In this document: positions 11,380-23,860 of the stretch, piece by piece
Layout of the letters: the number at the start of each line of letters is the position of its first letter
Position numbering within the stretch: the stretch's first letter is position 1
Assembly: GCF_963678975.1 (NCBI RefSeq)
Contig: NC_089276.1
Coordinates: forward strand, 4,737,098 to 4,801,097
Length of the DNA stretch: 64,000 nucleotides
From: Dysidea avara
Taxonomy: Eukaryota; Porifera; Demospongiae; Dictyoceratida; Dysideidae
Direction of reading: 5' to 3'
The notes under the pieces: model-generated
Database searches by the model: none
What the model was told of the DNA's origin: nothing
What the model saw: only the letters and a program-made list of their open reading frames with translations
Position numbers and translations under genes: made by a program

Positions 11380-12250
11380 TAAAAAAAAAACGGCAAGATA
11401 GCGCAGAGAAGCAATTAGATTGCTCATCCGAGACCCTCCTTGGTGGACAAAAGCATAATTGAAGCAATCAAAGCTAAACACGCTGCTTTCTCTATAGATA
11501 GCCTATGCAAACTATAAAGCTAAATAAGGTTAAATCCAAACTTAGAGCCATCCAAATGTCATATGAACAATATCTTTTAAAATAAACTTCAATCCAACCC
11601 TTAAGCTACATCAAGTCTTAAGTAAAAATGTGACCGAATTTTGGAAAATCACCCATGCCATATGGGCACATTTGACATGTAAAATATTTAATGATTAAGT
11701 AATAAGCTTCTTGGTATAAATCCATTTATTAGTGATTCCTTGAATTGGAAAAAAACTTTTGATGTTATTAAAACTGGATTCTGCATTAAAAGCATCACCC
11801 TAAACATTATTATTTCATACATGACAATATGGGCAAAACTCAGTCACAATTTAAGCCTACCTTTAGAGAAGTGTGATGGCTCTTTTACAACCAGTGACAC
11901 TGATGGTCTGAAACGATGATATTTTGTTACTTATTATAAGCTAGAAGATTTATCGTATGTTCCGGTGCCTCCTTTTAGATATGAAGAATGTGTTGTTAAA
12001 ACATGATTATTATTGCAGAAATTGTGTGCACTGAAAGATAACAAAGCCCTCTGGTCCATACAATAGTCATTCTTACATTCTCGAGGCTTGCACCCACACA
12101 CTATACCATCAGTCCTTGATTAGTGGGGATAGTAATTGGAAAAAGGCTCATGTAATCCCAGTTTTTAAGACTTGGCTCTAGAATCAATTTGCCCGACTTC
12201 TACAGTAGTTAAAATTGTAGAATTGTCTATCTATCTCGTTTAAAAAACCA
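11380..12250 (+). pseudogene. Decayed non-LTR retrotransposon (LINE) reverse-transcriptase fragment
   Basis: Broken plus-strand frames contain a stretch reading GDSNWKKAHVIPVFK near 12125-12170. This matches the RT segment typical of CR1/L2/jockey-type LINEs (NWKxAxVxPVFKKG). It is preceded by ILEACTHTLYHQSL-like sequence. Stops and frameshifts interrupt it throughout, so it is a dead copy. The exact ends are not defined. Confidence 0.6.
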
Positions 12251-12731
12251 TCAGCAACATGACTTTGACTCATTGTAAAAAAATATTACAATTACAATGA
12301 TTAGTGTAATGTTGTAAGGTCCAAATTTTTTGTGAAGCTGTTAAAATAATAAATTTCTACAATTGTAAAATCTGTGACACAAACGATTTTTCTGTAATTC
12401 TTTGAACATCAGATCTCAAACAACAATTTTCTGCATCTCTTTGGATACTATGAACAGATGGTTTAGGCAAAATCCGCTAACTAGAAAATATAAGAAATTC
12501 ACTCTGCCAGCAGATTCAAGTTAATGTACATTTCCCAAAAAAAAAAATTGGCTCAACCCACTGTAAGGTTGATTGTACAATTAACAATTACAATTAATAA
12601 TCAGGTCATATTAGACACAAGAAAAGTTATAGAACTGTATTATATAGCTTAAAATATGTGTAGTTACTCTCTAAGTATTTCCCTTCACAAATGATCCTTT
12701 CCACCCATTCGATCATCCATCCCTCACTTCT

Positions 12732-15700
12732 TCATATTCTCCTTCTCTTTGGCTTCTTTGCTTCTGTACTTGGTGATTGTGTGGGAGTCTCCTTGGTAAC
12801 CACACCCTCTGTGGGGTCTGCTGAACTTGTCCAAACCTGAAATAATTATAAAAGTATCATACAATATGGTAGTACTGGGGATCATGAAGGTTTAGACCTT
12901 TTTTTCACAAAAAGAAACAATACCTCGGCAGTATTGGTTAGGTATAATGAAGCCCAAAAGTGCTTTCAGTATGACCTGAAACGCTTCTAGTAGATTTTAT
13001 TTTACATTTACTAGTGGAATTTCCTATTGAATGACTAACTTACTGTTAGCCTTCCAACAAACATAACTCAATAAAGGCTATGCATTTGATTTTTGCATCA
13101 CTTCAGCCCGACAGGTGCCTTTGGCATATTGCAGTATATACAATGAATGTATCATGGGCTTGTTTACCTTTGTACATGTCCAATGACCACTTTACCTGAT
13201 GGTTGGGGTGGGCATTACGACACAAAATCAATTTTATGATAATCATTTCATATGGTATGTGTGGGTTCAACAGTCATAATTGTGTTAAACAAACAAATAA
13301 ATTAGGAACTAAGTTTGACATAAAAAGTAAAGAAACGAGGGAGGCCACCTATACCTGCACAAATTTCTATACCAGTCTACCAATCTTGAAAACTGAAAAC
13401 CCTAATTTTTATCATCAGGTACTTCTTTAACTTAAAATCTTCAGGAATAAAATTTTCAGCTAACAACAAATTTTTTAAAATTATCAGTGAAACATTGACA
13501 TTCTAAATTATGTTCATTCATATGCAACATGGAAAAATTCATAAAAAATTATCACAGAAACTTGAAACATACTATAGAGTACTAGACAATGGTGGAGACA
13601 AACCTATAAACAACCAATAGATAACAACATGGCACAAGTCAGTACACGCAGTGGTAGGTAGTCCACCATCACACAGCCACTACAGATGCTGCCAGTACTC
13701 ACCTTGTCCATTTGAGACCTGATGTTCTTTATGGAGACATCAACTGACTTGTGTCCAGTCTAAATTACATTATAAGGAAATGTGTTAATGTTCTGCAATG
13801 CATTATATTGTTATTAATTAAATATACAACAAACACACACTGATAGAAGTCATAGACGACCTTCCCAACCTCCAATCCTATACAAGCTGTCATGCGAGGG
13901 AAATTCAGTTACCAATGAATCAGGTGGAACACTTTACAGAAGAGTAGATAGGCACTGGACAATAGCAGAGGCTTGGATCCAACTGGGTTTAAACGCATGT
14001 ATTGGTCTTGTGCTATAAGCCTGAAGTGTGCTTAAGGTATTCCCCACTTGCTGACTTACAAGACCAACACAAGGGATCACTGGCCCTAGCTCTAGGGGAG
14101 TTTTGCTGGTTTACGGAAACCAGCCAGCTTATTAAAATCAAATTAAAATTATGTATCATATACTCTAATAGAACAGTCAACAGAGTAAATATTATAAAGC
14201 AATCAAATCCTATTCCTTTTGAACTGTCACAAAACTAGGGATGCAACAATATGGGTAAATACCATATTGCGTATTGCCTTAAAAATATTGCAATATATTG
14301 CTATATTGCAATATTTGGATTAGGGCCTTTGGTGATGTTAAGGTGCTATACTTGTGTAAATAACTCATGGATTATAGTACAAGTACAACCAGCACTGTTT
14401 GTTTAGGATATGTGGCTTCTAAAACATCAACAATTACATTCTAGTGGCTTTGATTCCTGCCCTCCAGGAGGGTGGCAGCTGAATAAGCTAATTATCCACA
14501 AGCCACAGCCCATTACAACCCAGCAATATTATGCAATATATTGTAAATTGCAATAAGCAATATATCAATATGTTTCATCACACATATTGTATTGTATTGT
14601 GATAGAAAATATTATCGTTGCACCTCTACACAAAACCATCCAAACTTGTTTCTCTAGCACCTCAAAGTACACTGTACAAATATTTATACATTTACAGCAA
14701 CAATTTTATTTCCTTAAGGGAACTATTCTTTTGAAGCTTCAAATCCTAGAATGTTAAAATTGAGCTGTGAATGTTGTAGGATGACTTTTACTGGTAGGTA
14801 GCTTGCTAGATTTACAAAGGCTGTAATTCCCATGTCTCAGAGTGGAGCCTGCACCCCCACACCCTTTTCAAATGTCTGAGTATGCTACCACCATCTCAGG
14901 AAGGGTTGACCATGACTATGATCTTACATAGGTAAAGCTGCTGCTCTTCTACTGTGGAGTTGAAAATCAGTAAGCAAATTTTCTAGAACCACCCCTATTT
15001 CCACGTGGTTACAGACAGAGGTGCACAGACTATACACACACAAAACAAAAACAATGCCTGTATTTACAGTCAAGTGAAGTACTTGTTTACCATTCAGGTA
15101 TCACTGATGGCAAATTGGGTACAAGGCTAGTGCCCCACAAGGGAGGTTGAACTATGTGTCAAAGGTGAAGGCATGTGAACCAGACATCCCACCCACCTAG
15201 TCTCCAGGCAAACACAAAGTAAAACAAAGCCTTTGCCAGCCATGTGAAACACAGCTACAGTATTGTCACCAGCACTGGTGCACTTGAGTTTGTGCAGACA
15301 AATCCCCCTGGGACAGGTCCAAGTCTCACAAATAGAATCTGCGGAACCCAAAGCCCATACACTGCTAGGACAGTTGTGCACAAGCACGCTCACACATGAC
15401 ACAAACACACACGAACAAGTAAAAACACACACGAAACAAAAATTAAAACTCAGTTCTAAAGCATCACCTATTCATGCCACTTCTACACCCACACGCACAC
15501 ATGCACGCATGTGTATACTAGGGCTCAAACGAATATTAGAATATTCAAATACCATTTCTAGTATTCGAATATTCGTTTCAAATGAAATATATAACATCAG
15601 TGTGTAGAGTACATGGAAATTCTTGATCCTACATAAGCATATCTATGACATAAGTGATCAAATCATGTTGATTCTGAATTGTATTAAAGAGACATCTTGT

Positions 15701-18700
15701 ACAACAGGATTATTGATATCTCGTCCATATCAATGCTGAAAAAGAATATTCCAATATTTGGTAGTTGTGAATAAAGAATATTCAAATAGTAAAAACCACT
15801 ATTCATTTGAGCCCTAGTATACACACACATACACACGCATGCATATGCACACATGCATGCATGTGCATACACACAAATGACACATATTACATGCACACAC
15901 ACGCACGCACGCACACACACAAGAAGGATCCACTCACCATTAAAACAGTTGGTAACTTCACTGGAGGGTTAACAGCCTCATCTATGGATGGATCAACCTT
16001 CTCATGAAATGAATAAAATTGTCCAGCATCTTCAGAACTTTCTTCTATCTTACTACTATCCCCAGCTACTGATGGAGCTTTAGTGACTGATTGTTCCACT
16101 GGTTCACTACCTTTATTAAACCACTTCAGTTTGTTACAAGCTGCCTTGAATTTTGTATCCCTTTTAATGATCACCTTTGGTGTTGTCATGGCAGCAGCTG
16201 ATTTGCCCTGACCAGAGTGTTCAAGAAACAACGACATTCTCTCCCGAGTGGATAACGGCTTAGCAAAAGTAGCCATTTTACCAGCACTGCTCTTTTTAAA
16301 GATCATCTTACCACCTCTACCTGTAGCTGAACCAGAAGTGGTTGTGATGTGATGTGATGAAGAGTGTTGATAAGTTGAGGATGGTATAACATGATGACCT
16401 GTTGTTAATGGTTGTATGGTATTGTTGTTAGTAGGTAGGAGAGTGGCTACTGATGTTGAACTGTTCCCCATAACTCTACCATCATCCTTACCATCACGTT
16501 GACCTAGTGATGGAGAAAGACAGAATATGTGTATATACATTATGATAATTTGCAAAGCATACTAGTAAATGAAAATCTGAAACATAATTGTAAATTCAGA
16601 TGAACTTCTAAAGCAAATAGAAATCTTAATGACTAGCTACTTAGTTAGACATCATTAGAGATATATTAAAACTATTACAAATGCATTGACTTTGAATCTG
16701 CTAAGAGATTAGATATATAAATCCCCCAAACTTGCAATTATGTTAGGTATAATCTAGAAAAAGAGAAAGAACAAAAAGCTTTTCTTCAAAAATAACATAT
16801 GGAGCAGTCGTCACTTACCTCTTGTTTTCTTTGCGATGACTTTTCTTCTCTCTTGTAACTTCTCTCTTGTCTCTTCAACAGTCTCAAACTCAGGAGCATA
16901 ACAAATGTGGAGCTGTTTACCAAAGAATGGTTGGTCATCCATCTTGATCTTGGCCATTCTGTAATGATGGAAATAACACAGAGTGACATTCTTGTCAATA
17001 CCAAATGCTACGGCTGCTATGTCACATGGTCAACACACTACAATAATACCCTTAGTCTATGAACACTGAAATGAGTGACACTTCAAATATCAACAAAACT
17101 ATCGGATTTTCAAGGAATTGAAAGTGTGGCACCAGTGTTACTGTTAATATGCCACACATCTTACGGTGTAACATAAACCCACTGTACATGAAGCCACTAA
17201 ACTCAAATATGAAATTCTAATGGGTAACCAAACCACAAAACTGAAACTACTGTAGTGTACATGAAATGTGCTGAGACTGCCAAGATTTGGGGCAGTTTAA
17301 TGCATTGCACAATTCCACACATGTACACGTCAACAGCTCTATATTTGTAACACAGCCACAGTTCCGGGGATCACAATGGGACAAAACACTATTGGAGGGA
17401 GAAAAGTAGTCAATAATTGATACAAGTGCACTGTGTGCAAACAGCACGCTCTATCTCCACACAGTATTTTATTCAAAAGAAGTTTGATCTTTCAAAAGCG
17501 TTAAAGGTATAATTAGCATATGATTTCAACTTAAGCAATTGGTATGGCAGGATGTTTGGCACAATTATGTGATAGCAAAACACACAAAAATAACAGGTTC
17601 AGTGTCAGTTCACACAAAGGTCTTTTCCTTATATTTTAGAGGATTATTGAGTGTTAGTATTTTAGTTTTTAGCCTTCCTCCTAAAATATAATTTTGACCA
17701 CCTCTCAGTGATTCTTAGAAGAGATTATTCCTCTTGCTCTTTCCACCTTTTCATTGTATACATAAAGTGCATTTGCATCACAGTACTAGCTTCTTAGCTA
17801 GTACATGGTAAAAATTTGAAGGGGCCCCCGGAGGGAGGATACTTCAGCACCCCAAGCACCCCCACCTAAACTCTGTTACACACACTACAACAGTTACCTT
17901 GCATCATTAATATCAACATATTTGATCCAGTAGACATCAGTGTGTTCCTCACAAGGGTAGTCATCCAGTATGTGATATCTGGTGAGTGAAGGAATAAAAC
18001 TTGTATAAATGTCTGGATATCAAGCTACTTTTCTTTGCATATCTATATACAATAAACATGGCACAACTACGAAGGCTGCACCTTTCCCAGCCCATCTGTT
18101 TATATTTAGAAACCTTATATGGGTATATAGCCAAAAACCACTGAACATGAATTTGTTGCAAATACCAAACATAGTACAGACCATCCATGAAAAGCAAATA
18201 TTTCAAATGGATTTATTGAGGCACAACATGTACATTTGAAAACTACATACAAGATTTATAAGATTTATTGTTGAAAGATTGATGCTGTCAACAAGAATGG
18301 AGCCCTTAGTTGTGAATTTTCAAAGTGTGTATTGAGCCCTGAGAAAACAGCTAAAACAGAAGTGGTTGTTAATTTTTTTTTTTACAAGAACAACTGCATT
18401 TCAACCAACCAGATGACTAGTGGCGACTATAAAGGTGTCAAAAGCAGACGAATCCAGTTTGGCTTCATTACAAGTCCAGAGTTTTACTGTACAGTGGGTT
18501 GTGTCCAAATTGTTGACAAAATTTTCTGGTGGCAGATGCATTTTTTTATATTTTACAGAGTTTCTTCTGTATTCTTATAGCATCGTAACTTTTCCATAGT
18601 ATCTAGAGAAGAATTACAGAAAAATTGTTTGTCTATTGTAGATTTCACAATCTAAGAACTTTATTCCGGAGGTTATTATAACAACTTACAACAGACAATA

Positions 18701-20129
18701 CACTTTAATGGTACTTTAGTAGGTCAATCAGTACAAATTATGTAATTGTATTATTGATGGCATAGCTCAATGTGTACATACTATAGTATACATGGAAATT
18801 TCAGCCAATTTGGGAAATTTAGACTTACAAAGATTTCATAAATGGCCTCTGCCTTTGTTGCTGACCCCTCAAGAGTTTCATATAGAGTAACTGCTCATTC
18901 GAAGGACACCATCACATGGACATCGTTATATCAGCAGGACCAGGCTACTAGCTGGAATTGAAACTGCACTAATTTGAAGTTCTTGCATTGCTTGTTCTTG
19001 CATAAAAGTTATAGGAACATAGTGCAGCCACTGTGGATTAGAGAGCCACACTCTTCGAGGCCTTCCAGACCATCGATTAACGGAGCAGTGATGCATATGT
19101 TGGACAACAAAGGAATTACTTCCATATTGTAAAGAAACTTTATCCTTTTAGCTAACTACATGTCAGCCCCTCCCTCCCTCCCTCCCTCTTAATACAGCCA
19201 TAAAGGCACCAAGTAGCTAACTCTCAATGCACGGACTATAGCCAGCTACAAAATGCACAAATTCTAGTGCATAGCTTTGGTAAATGGTTTGTTATGGCAT
19301 TTGAAGTCATCAATAACGCATTTTAATAAGAAAGATTTCATAAAACATACGTATTAGTACAATAGCTGCATTAGCTAGCTAATCACGTGCAGGGTTCAAA
19401 GTAATTCTGTAAAAAATTCTGTAGGCTCTTGCTCTTAAATGTCACAGCTATTGTTTTCTTTGCTTCAATTGGCTAAATCAGTCTTTTTAGGTCTGCCAGC
19501 TCACTCCAATCTGTACGACGACCATTCCTTAGCTTATTTAATAAACAATTTTTACAGTAAGTTAAGGTCCTAATGAATTACACTTGTCGACATTGTAGCG
19601 CTGCATCATGCATGATTATTAGCTAGATAATTAGGTGTCACCTCCCACCCACACTGTGAATGGATACCCAACGTAGCCATGGTGCGTAGCTAGTAGTGTC
19701 CGGAATTAGATGCAGTCCATTATTATGTGGTGTCCAAAACATACTATAGCTGTACTTCAGGACAATGGTGAGTACTCCGTCATTAGTTGGTAAATGTGAG
19801 GGTTGAATGAAAACAACTTTACTGGCTTAAAGAACTAAGAGAACCAACCAGCACACACACAGTTTAGACTCACTCCTCGATGTTCCCATACAATGACAGT
19901 TGGTCCAACAAATCCTTGGTCACTCCCAGGGCTGCCACGTTCTGTACTAGCAGATAACGGCTCTCATCATTCACTGTATAAACCTGCACAGGGGAGTCTT
20001 GGAACCATTTTATACACAACTAACAACTACCTTAACGGATCTCTCGAGTCTTCCTTCTCTGTAACGTGGTCTGGTGTAGCAGTACTCTAACTTGACGTGA
20101 TGGTCTCTTACAGCACTTGGATCCACCAT
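12732..20129 (-). CDS. RBM48: RBM48 minor-spliceosome RNA-binding protein, 7 exons, complete
   Basis: RBM48 works with ARMC7 and binds U6 snRNA in the minor (U12-type) spliceosome. Minus-strand exons: 20031-20129, 19874-19983, 17898-17978, 16819-16958, 15938-16503, 13703-13759 and 12732-12836. They sum to 1158 nt (385 aa) with consistent phases. The N-terminus (DHHVKLEYCYTRPRYREGR) matches the conserved DHHV..YREGR block. The RRM spans residues about 34-120 (VYTVNDESRYLLVQNV, LYGNIEEYHILDDYP, VYWIKYVDINDARMAK, FFGKQLHICYAPEFETVEET). A long, Ser/Thr-rich linker follows. The protein ends KKPKRRRI, like the human KQRRRI end. The start at 20129 (MVDPSAVRDHHV) is the nearest ATG before the conserved block. 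Intron 1 is only 47 bp, while later introns are swollen by MITEs. Confidence 0.95.
13010..13420 (-). repeat. Dispersed repeat R1, copy 1 (in RBM48 intron 6)
   Basis: Shared blocks (GCCCGACAGGTGCCTTTGGC, GGGTTCAACAGTCATAATTG, GCCACCTATACCTGCA) recur in the same order at about 49820-50400. In reverse complement they recur at about 38160-38900 and in part at about 23640-23860. It is a moderately decayed mobile-element copy with undefined ends. Confidence 0.6.
14236..14628. mobile_element. hAT-type MITE with 8-bp target duplication CACAAAAC
   Basis: The 393-bp element begins TAGGGATGCAACAATA and ends TATCGTTGCACCTCTA (imperfect terminal inverted repeats). It is flanked by exact CACAAAAC at 14228-14235 and 14629-14636. 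It has no coding capacity and is rich in CAATATT. It lies in the RBM48 intron between exons 5 and 6. Confidence 0.9.
15519..15816. mobile_element. hAT-like MITE with TAGGGCTCAAA termini
   Basis: The termini TAGGGCTCAAACGAATATT and, inverted, TAGGGCTCAAATGAATA are good terminal repeats. The interior is rich in GAATATTC. The flanks share a palindromic GTATAC but not a clean 8-bp duplication, so the target duplication is imperfect. It sits in the RBM48 intron about 120 bp from the exon 5 donor. Confidence 0.75.
15820..15922. repeat. (CA)n-rich microsatellite next to the RBM48 exon 5 donor
   Basis: An interrupted CA/ACGC tract begins at the edge of the MITE and ends within 20 bp of the exon 5 splice donor (about 15937). 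Confidence 0.85.
18325..18800 (+). repeat. Second copy of the dispersed repeat seen at about 10180-10700 (RBM48 intron 2)
   Basis: It shares GAAAACAGCTAAAA, CAACCAACCAGATGACTAG, CAGTTTGGCTTCATTACAAG and TCAATCAGTAC with the earlier copy, in the same order. It contains no intact ORF. Confidence 0.6.
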
Positions 20130-20374
20130 CAGTTTGTGAGTCACATACCACAATCGAAAGTTATAATGAGTCAAATTAGCATGCAAGAGCACGAGCCGCA
20201 GGAGCATGAAGTCATGTTCGTATCTATGGTTCGCCGGTGGTAGCATGGTGCCAACTGGTAGTAGAAAGTGTTGGTTTTGATTACTGCAAGGCAACCTTGT
20301 GTGGCCAGAACACTCTTTCTCTACGTCAGCGCGTATTCGAAATTATACTTCTTTCCGCTCGGGCCCGCCAAGGC

Positions 20375-20821
20375 TAGTCTCGCGTGGCCAGACCACTTTT
20401 TTCCGTATATTAGGTGGGAAAAAGGGTCTGGTGCAACTCCAATAGCTGTTTACTTCTGAGCTGTCCCCACATTCCGGGGACGCTAATTGAATAACATTGG
20501 TCACAAAGGAGGTGCCATGACGTCAGTAAGTTAACTAGAGATCTGTTTATCCTTTAAACGAATCTTAATTTGCTCCGATGTCTCTTTTATAGCGTCTTGA
20601 AAGTTAATCCTCATCGTGTAACAAGACTCACAACCGGAGCAGGAGTGTAGGAATACTTCATAGTTTTACTGACGTCATGGCACCTCCTTTGTGACCAATG
20701 TTATTCAATTAGCGTCCCCGGAATGTGGGGACGGCTCAGAAGTAAGCAGCTATTGGAGTTGCACCAGACCCTTTTTCCCTACCCAATATACGGAAAAAAG
20801 CGGTCTGGCCACGCGAGACTA
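20375..20821. mobile_element. MULE-like foldback MITE with 9-bp target duplication CGCCAAGGC
   Basis: It has arms of about 150 bp starting TAGTCTCGCGTGGCCAGACC, nearly perfect inverted copies of each other. Each includes TTGCACCAGACCC-type and CCACATTCCGGGGACGC blocks. A short unpaired centre separates them. Exact CGCCAAGGC flanks are at 20366-20374 and 20822-20830. The 9-bp duplication with long terminal repeats fits the Mutator superfamily. It lies about 250 bp upstream of the RBM48 start codon. Confidence 0.85.
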
Positions 20822-20839
20822 CGCCAAGGCTAACTATAT

Positions 20840-20909
20840 ACCGTACGCAATGTTTAATTCGTCAAATTTAAATTCGTCAAATGTTTATAAGCGCCCATAA
20901 GTACTTAGT
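20840..20909. repeat. Left remnant of a CCGTACGCAA-ended foldback, interrupted by a hAT MITE
   Basis: CCGTACGCAA, ATTCGTCAAATTTAAATTCG and TATAAGCGCCC match the inverted-repeat family at 21405-21790. The copy is split by the element at 20918-21404. Confidence 0.65.
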
Positions 20910-20917
20910 TTGGTACC

Positions 20918-21404
20918 CAGGGGCGGATCCAGGAGCTGGCAAGGGGAGGGGCACAAACAGGCTAAGTTGTAGGTGGTTGGAGAGAGCCAGATTCTCTTGT
21001 TAGTTGCTGAAATTTTAAAGTAGCAAATAAGCACCTCTTAGTAGTGTCTCACTGTTGATTTTTGCCATTTGGCCGCTTGCAGATGATTGCGAAGTCTTAA
21101 AAGTTGATTTAAGGCCCTGAATCTCTGCAACACGATAATTATTTTTAGAGGCGCTTACTACGCACGAAGGTGCTGGGTGACTGTTTCACAGTTAGTTTGA
21201 CTTCGGTTTGCTTTGTTTTCAATCGAATTTGTAATAAATGTTAGTAAAATGTGCATATTTTCATGAGTTGTATATAATGATCTTGTCCTGACATAAAGTT
21301 TAGTATTTTAATTAGAACTAGCTAGCTAGCTATAGTTGGCTCCTCGCTCCTCCATAAGTTGGGGGGGGGGCATTTGCCCTAAATGCTCCATCCTGGATCC
21401 GCCA
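20918..21404. mobile_element. hAT-type MITE with 8-bp target duplication TTGGTACC
   Basis: The ends are CAGGGGCGGATCCAGGA and, inverted, TGGCGGATCCAGGA. Exact TTGGTACC flanks are at 20910-20917 and 21405-21412. It is 487 bp and non-coding, with a G10 run near 21361. The CAGGGGCGGATC terminus is typical of hAT elements. Confidence 0.92.
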
Positions 21405-21790
21405 TTGGTACCGTACGCAAGGAAATTTTGACGTAAGAAAAATTTGACGAATTCAGACTTTAGCAGATTTGACGAATAAAATGTTGACGAAAATCAAGAA
21501 ATTGTAGGCAAAACCTGTACTTTTAAGGGCGCTTATAAACATTTGACGAATTTAAATTTGCAAATTCGTCAAATTTTTTGACGTCAAAATTTCCTTGCGT
21601 ACGGTAGTACATTTTGTATAGCGTATTTATGTTTTTTTTATTAAGTATTAAATTAAATCACTACCTTTATAAGCGCCCTTAAAAGTACAGGTTTGCCTAC
21701 AATTTCTTGATTTTCGTCAACATTTTATTCGTCAAATCTGCTGAAGTCTGAATTCGTCAAATTTTTCAAATTTCCTTGCGTACCGGTACC
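21405..21790. repeat. Foldback cluster with CCGTACGCAAGGAAATTT ends
   Basis: A first palindromic copy runs from ACCGTACGCAAGG (about 21410) to CCTTGCGTACGGT (about 21605). A second, inverted partial copy ends CCTTGCGTACCGGTACC at about 21787. Shared interior blocks are ATTCGTCAAATTT, TATAAGCGCCCTTAAAAG and CAATTTCTTGATTTTCGTC. Confidence 0.75.
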
Positions 21791-21816
21791 TGCATGCATG
21801 ATGTTATTCTGGCTGT

Positions 21817-21950
21817 TAGGCGCAATCTGTGAATTTGCGCAGTTTATAAATTACGCTGCGCATTTTGTGAATTCATAAAATGCGCAACAATTTATAAATT
21901 GTTCCGCAGTTTGTGAACTACCGTAAGAGCTGCGCATTTTATGAACTGGG
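21817..21950. repeat. GCGCA-rich palindromic repeat, left copy
   Basis: GTTAGGCGCAATCTGTGAAT, then TGCGCATTTTGTGAATTC. This is repeated in inverted orientation at 24820-24911. The two copies could be the ends of one ~3.1-kb element or two separate MITEs. No target duplication was found. Confidence 0.65.
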
Positions 21951-22108
21951 TACCGCCGTTACGTTCTTGGCCGATTCAAGTACGTTTCACAGGGAGGAAT
22001 GACAGGCTTCTTTTACCCCTTTTACTAGCTGAAGGGACGTGGATAAAGACGCATTATACCCGACTATCTCTCCCTCCAAGGTTCCTTTGCGTACTCTGCA
22101 GCTGGCCT

Positions 22109-22695
22109 CATAAGCGGATCTGAGGGGGGGCCAAGGGGTGCTCTGGCCCCCCTTGGACTCAGTACTATATTGATACCAGAAACTGGAATCATTCACACTG
22201 TATTCAGAAGTATAGAAAGCCAATGGGCAAATAGAAGACAACAGTTTTAAATGTACTTTACAGTTATACTGTACACTGTAAAGAAAGTAAGTTTAAGTTT
22301 TTGTGCCATGATCGAGATACTCTAATAGAGCAGTCACTACTCTAATAGAACAGTCACAATTCTAATGTCATAACAATACTAGCTACACCTATTTAGTACA
22401 CTTTACCATCAAACAGGTTTTATCTCAGATAGGCTAATTAATCTTTATATTGCAAGCATACTTTTTAGCTAAATGTTACCGAAAATGCTCCCAAATTCAA
22501 ACCTAGGTCTAATTTTTAAAAATTTTCTCTAACTACAATCATAAAATTGTATGTCTATCATTCATTCAGCTATACTGAATGTAGTTATGCAACTGAGTAT
22601 AACCTGTGTACTAGAATTCCTCTTAGTGGAATAGACACTGTTGTACACTAAAACTTCTTGCCCCCCTTTGACAGTGCCTCCTAGATCCGCCTATG
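22109..22695. mobile_element. hAT-type MITE with 8-bp target duplication GCTGGCCT
   Basis: The ends are CATAAGCGGATC and, inverted, CATAGGCGGATC. Exact GCTGGCCT flanks are at 22101-22108 and 22696-22703. It is 587 bp, without coding capacity. Two tandem copies of the CTCTAATAGARCAGTCAC motif lie inside it (about 22320-22350). Confidence 0.9.
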
Positions 22696-23639
22696 GCTGG
22701 CCTGGATAAGGTGCACTGTCTTTCTCTCTCAGTGTTGCGCTGCGTATACTACAGCATTTGTGGTAGGCTAAGCCATTTGTTTTGATCAGCTGATATTGAT
22801 GGGCACAGTCCAGTCTGCATGTTTTACTTCTCCTAGCAGTTGTCCAGCACATGCAAACACTGCACATGCTGCACCAGTAATGAAATGCATATCAGCACAT
22901 ACGGTTTGGTACATCGTAACTCAAGTCCAACATCATATCTTTAATGTCCAGCCTTAAATGATACACGCAGTTAGTTTCACTCTCACATTATCCCATGCAT
23001 CCATGCAGATGTAACACAACACGTGGTTAGCTACATAATGTCACCTCTGTGTGATACAGTTATTAGTGCAAACATATAGTGTTTGGAATCAGGTATGCTG
23101 TGTTACACATATAGCTAAGTATGCTGCTCCAGTACATGAGTTACAAAGGTACAGCTCCATTTGATGAACAGCAAGACCCAGAAAAGTTGTATCCATTTTC
23201 ATCTTGTCTGGTTATAACCACATGTCTTCCTAAACACCGTTCATGGTACCCCCCCCGTGAGCAATTATTGCACCTGACCTATGGAATCCATACATTAATT
23301 TGTATGCATATGACTAGACCTCACCATGTCAGTTGTATTATCATCCAAACTAATCATTCCACAAGATTGACAATAGTCATCCAATGATTCTAAATAAACA
23401 AACATTATAATTCATGTGACACATCATAACTCATCAGTACAATACAACAGATGATGAAAAGAAATTTGCTGGTTCACCAAGAAATCCAACTATTCATCAA
23501 GAAGGTTATTTAAGCTAATATAGATACATTTTACCACAACATGAACAAACACGTACATGTTTACTTAATGGTATACAAATGACACAATGTGATGATGTAT
23601 ACCGAACTGATTGCTGAAGCAATTATTAGGTGCATAATT

Positions 23640-23860
23640 ATAATAATTTTTAAGGGAAGCCATTACATGGTGCTAGCTACCACAAATCAACACCTTCCAC
23701 TGTCAGCAAAGATGCATAAAGGAGGACTCAAGTAGGTCCATGGAGTTCTCATTATACGTACTGCAGTATATATGCCAAATTAAGGTACCAAGCAACGTTG
23801 AACAGTGAAGAAATCAAGCCCGTAGCAGGAGATCTGTTCCAGGTAGTTGTAAAGCTGAGT
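23640..23860 (+). repeat. Dispersed repeat R1, partial copy 2
   Basis: ACTGTCAGCAAAGATG, AAAGGAGGAC and GTACTGCAGTATATATGCC parallel the copy at 38540-38700. It is decayed, and no ORF remains. Confidence 0.55.

Noticed and set aside
16786-17004. 72-codon minus-strand ORF (MVLTRMSLCV...)
   Set aside because: It is the wrong frame over RBM48 exon 4; the true frame gives FFGKQLHICYAPEFETVEET.
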